Assembly: GCA_031002005.1 (NCBI GenBank)
Contig: JARYHS010013630.1
Coordinates: forward strand, 33,815,504 to 33,879,503
Direction: 5' to 3'
DNA length: 64,000 nt
DNA from: Vandiemenella viatica
Taxonomy: Eukaryota > Arthropoda > Insecta > Orthoptera > Morabidae
In this document: positions 61,449 through 64,000 of the stretch, piece by piece
Numbering within the stretch: position 1 is the stretch's first letter
Layout of the letters: every line of letters begins with the position of its first letter
Made by a program: the position numbers and the translations under genes
Notes under the pieces: generated by a model
What the model was told of the DNA's origin: nothing
Databases searched by the model: none
Seen by the model: the letters and a program-made list of their open reading frames with translations, nothing else

Positions 61449-63285
61449 AGTTGGTTATTTTTACGGAATTGTTATTACATAATGCTAGTGGTCTTGATTT
61501 GGTAACGTTCTAAATATTTTATTTGCTGTTCACATAGCAATACAGTAGTAACATCTACTAAATTAATGACGACAGAAATATACAAACAATAAAATTAAAA
61601 ACAAATTAGGAATCCCGAAAACTTTTGCTATCCATGTAATATGAGTTTTATTCCTGGTCCAGCCACAATTCAGCACGATGCGTATGGAACTACTATCACC
61701 CGCATTAATTAATACCTTCACTAACATGGCGCTTATGAAAGCAGTTTGATTGGTTTGTAAAACTGATTTCAGAGTGAATTATGCTGTAACAAAATGTGTC
61801 AGTGGGGGTTCTGGTCAACTTAACCACAACCTCCACTAATATTGCTTTCGAAAATCATAGCTTCTATTATCCTCATATGAATAACGACGGGCATCACCTG
61901 TGGTAGTAGTAGGAATTTATTCAGGAAAAGCTTGTAAGGAAAAATGAATAACGATCGGGTCTACTAGAGATCACGATTCAGCCAAAATAACATTCAGTAA
62001 TGACGTCATTACACTGCCGTAGTCAATAGCAAGACAAATTATTTTCAAGCAGTAATTCCGTTGTAATACAACCGGTAGGTTACCATTATTTTCAAGCAGA
62101 ATCTAGGTTGTAATACATCCTGGCTAGGCATAATACAGTTTAATGTACTTTGGAAAATATTTCTAGAGGATTCTTGCGTTTTAACAGGGCAATTCCTGGT
62201 GGAATCGCGATATCCAGTAATCCCTATTTATTTACTTTAAATAACGGAAAGTATAATATCAAAAACGGATTTATTTGAATGATTTGTTTCGCGATTCGTA
62301 TATTTCGTGTAAACTTTCTCTGAGTTTTTAATAAACTTCATTGTTTCTTATCTTCTGCCAAAAAAATTCTGAGTTTATGTTTTAACCAAGTACTTATAAC
62401 TGATACAGGTATAATAACGTAAACATAGAATACCCTTCTCCTTTCATGATTTTTGCATCTGGTTGTCGTAGATAAATAAAAAGCAATATGTAAATTTAAA
62501 CGGACATACTAATTGTAACTTTGTGACATATTATTACCTCGCCTTATTTTTTTTTCCTGCTCCCCGTATTTCTAATATTTCTGCTCACTGCTATTTTGCG
62601 GCAGTAATATCGTTGTTGAATTGCGAGTGTCACTTCGCTTATACAGTAAATAGTCATATACTTGATGATTTAAATCTAATAAACAAGTTATCTTAAATCT
62701 CATTTAATTGCTAACACAGGTATCAAAAACTAAGGGTATCATATATAATGGTAGTAGGAATTTATTCTGGAAAAGCATAAAAGGAGAAACGAATACGTCA
62801 TTTTTAATGCTATCTTTTGTTATATTAATACGTTACTCTGGTTAGATTATGAGAGTATTTTGTTAGGATTTTACATAAATAACTGCATTTTACTTTAGAT
62901 CACGGAGACTATAATTTCTAAAACGGATAACTGTTATTTATTTTACTAATACATTTCGCATTACGTTTCTCCGATTTTTTAATAAACTTCATTGTTTCTT
63001 ACCGTCTGCCAAAAAAAATCTTAGGTTATGGTTTAACCTAGTCCTTATAACTGATACAGATAAAAAACCGAAAAATTGAATCCCCTTCTCCTTACATGAA
63101 TTTCTCTGCGTCTAGTTGTAAATAAACAAAAAGCAAGATGATGGACCGAATGTAATATGTTGGCTGTTGATTTTCGAGTGAAGACTAACACGTGACCATT
63201 CTCTAGCCAATAGCAATAGTAGCTATAGACGCATACTCCAGATTAGCATTTTATACAAGAGGATTGGGTAGTTTATTGTTAAGGA
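61386..63285. other. Insertion of unknown type splitting the ZMYM1-like gene
   Basis: It begins near a T tract of about 38 bp (61409-61446). Two diverged direct repeats follow: aggaatttattcaggaaaag at 61911 versus aggaatttattctggaaaag at 62757, and aataaacttcattgtttctt at 62331 and 62983, each followed by ctgccaaaaaaa and ccttctcctt blocks. Spacing is 650-850 bp. No coding. Confidence 0.55.
61409..61446. repeat. Poly-T tract
   Basis: About 38 consecutive T. This could be the A-tail of a retroposed copy on the - strand or simple expansion. Confidence 0.85.
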
Positions 63286-63515
63286 TAACTGAAATACGTT
63301 AAAGTTTGAAGAACTTGTTTCTGAAGCATCAGACGTTTGTAGTCGATGGGGAGTAAACAAAGAATTTCGCCAGAACAGACTAAGGAAAGTGAAAAAACAC
63401 ATTAATGAGTTGAGTGAAGACGAGAGATTAATAGACCCAAAATCTTGTTTCCGAATCACTGTGTTCTATCCAATGGTAGACACACTTTATACTCAACTTG
63501 AAGATCATGTGAAAC
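63286..63515 (+). pseudogene. ZMYM1-like gene, later part
   Basis: The frame FEELVSEASDVCSRWGVNKE then RLRKVKKHINELSEDERLID and CFRITVFYPMVDTLYTQLED is intact over about 70 residues and matches the segment that follows the HW(A/S)SR region in ZMYM1-like proteins. It is cut at about 63,515 by the LINE that runs to the end of the window. Confidence 0.8.
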
Positions 63516-64000
63516 ACAGCTGGCCCTATTTACACACGACGTAATGAAAGTTATTGATGCAGGTTCACAAGTAGATGCCATTTTTTTAGATTTTCAGAAA
63601 GCCTTTGACTCTGTGCCACACAACCACCTTTTAGCAAAGCTACGAGCGTACGGTATATCGGATCAGCTTTGTGAATGGATAAAGGATTTTCTAACTGGTC
63701 GGTCGCAGTATGTCGTCGTTGAAGGAGAAAGTTCTTCTAGTCTAGATGTTACATCGGGGGTACCTCAAGGAAGTGTAATAGGACCACTTCTTTTTTTAAT
63801 TTTTATAAACGATCTCGGAGACAAAGTGAAAAGCCTTTTTAGATTGTTTGCTGATGATGCGGTTATTTATAGGGAAGTAAGGAATTTGGCCGATTACTTA
63901 CAAATTCAGCGTGATCTGGATATTATTTTGGCATGGTGCGCTGAGTGGCAACTTACGCTAAATTGTAAAAAGTGCAAGACAATGAGCATAACTAACAAAA
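63516..64000 (+). mobile_element. Non-LTR reverse transcriptase, 5'-truncated, running off the window
   Basis: The open frame reads QLALFTHDVMKVIDAGSQVD, IFLDFQKAFDSVPHNHLLAK, DFLTGRSQYVV, TSGVPQGSVIGPLLFLIFIN and LFRLFADDAVIY, that is RT blocks with catalytic FADD near 63848-63859, without a stop up to the window edge. It is a Jockey/CR1-type LINE distinct from family A (different spacing and residues). Its 5' end joins the ZMYM1-like fragment directly. The 3' end is outside. Confidence 0.9.

Noticed and set aside
61212..61505. 97-codon frame with a poly-Phe stretch
   Set aside because: The Phe run is the poly-T tract; only the first ~45 codons are meaningful, as ZMYM1-like remnant.

Overview
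The window is nuclear DNA of an insect or close hexapod relative. It is AT-rich, intron-rich and crowded with retroelements (non-LTR, LTR and Penelope-like), tRNA-derived SINEs, hAT-type MITEs, a decayed mariner and satellite DNA. The species cannot be named from sequence alone. The repeat load and long introns would suit a large-genome lineage such as a polyneopteran, but that is a guess.

From 1 to about 23.4 kb lies the 3' two thirds of one host gene on the + strand, an SLC5-family sodium:solute symporter of the monocarboxylate/multivitamin transporter type. Eight coding exons (2524-2678, 4724-4864, 7685-7793, 7867-7976, 16519-16702, 17888-17974, 19556-19719, 22939-23434) join in phase with GT-AG introns and give 481 residues to the stop. 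The N-terminal exons lie upstream of the window. The C-terminal tail is built of repeated short arginine/proline-containing units. The introns hold LINE fragments, SINEs, a hAT MITE, a degenerate ~165-bp tandem array, a head-to-head Penelope-like insertion with a hammerhead ribozyme motif, and a 2.7-kb GC-rich repeat block.

From 23.4 to 28.65 kb there is mostly anonymous AT-rich sequence with one SINE. From 28,667 to 38,213 lies a near full-length I-type non-LTR retrotransposon on the - strand (ORF1 with zinc knuckles; ORF2 with APE endonuclease, RT, RNase H and CCHC), bounded by a 14-bp target-site duplication. An LTR retroelement (615-bp LTRs, 4-bp TSD, one coiled-coil ORF and no recognisable pol) is inserted inside ORF1, in the second zinc knuckle. 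ORF1 and ORF2 also each carry one frameshift.

From 38 to 64 kb the sequence is repeat-dominated: a GC-rich remnant, a decayed mariner transposase with a perfect hairpin, several copies of one LINE family (eight or so in the whole window), a degenerate array ending near 47.6 kb, a foldback element at 48.05-48.66 kb, a hAT MITE at 49.96 kb, a 368-bp satellite with a 736-bp dimeric higher-order pattern at 50.3-53.86 kb, a SINE nested in a LINE with clear TSDs at 55.4 kb, an intact RT-domain LINE at 59.04-60.41 kb, a broken ZMYM1/hAT-like gene at about 60.45-63.5 kb, and another LINE RT running off the end.

Apart from the transporter I see no host gene that is likely to be functional. The most noteworthy items are the inverted Penelope insertion with an asymmetric hammerhead motif, the LTR-in-I nesting, the satellite's alternating monomers, the GC-rich intronic block of unknown origin, and the repeat-built transporter tail.
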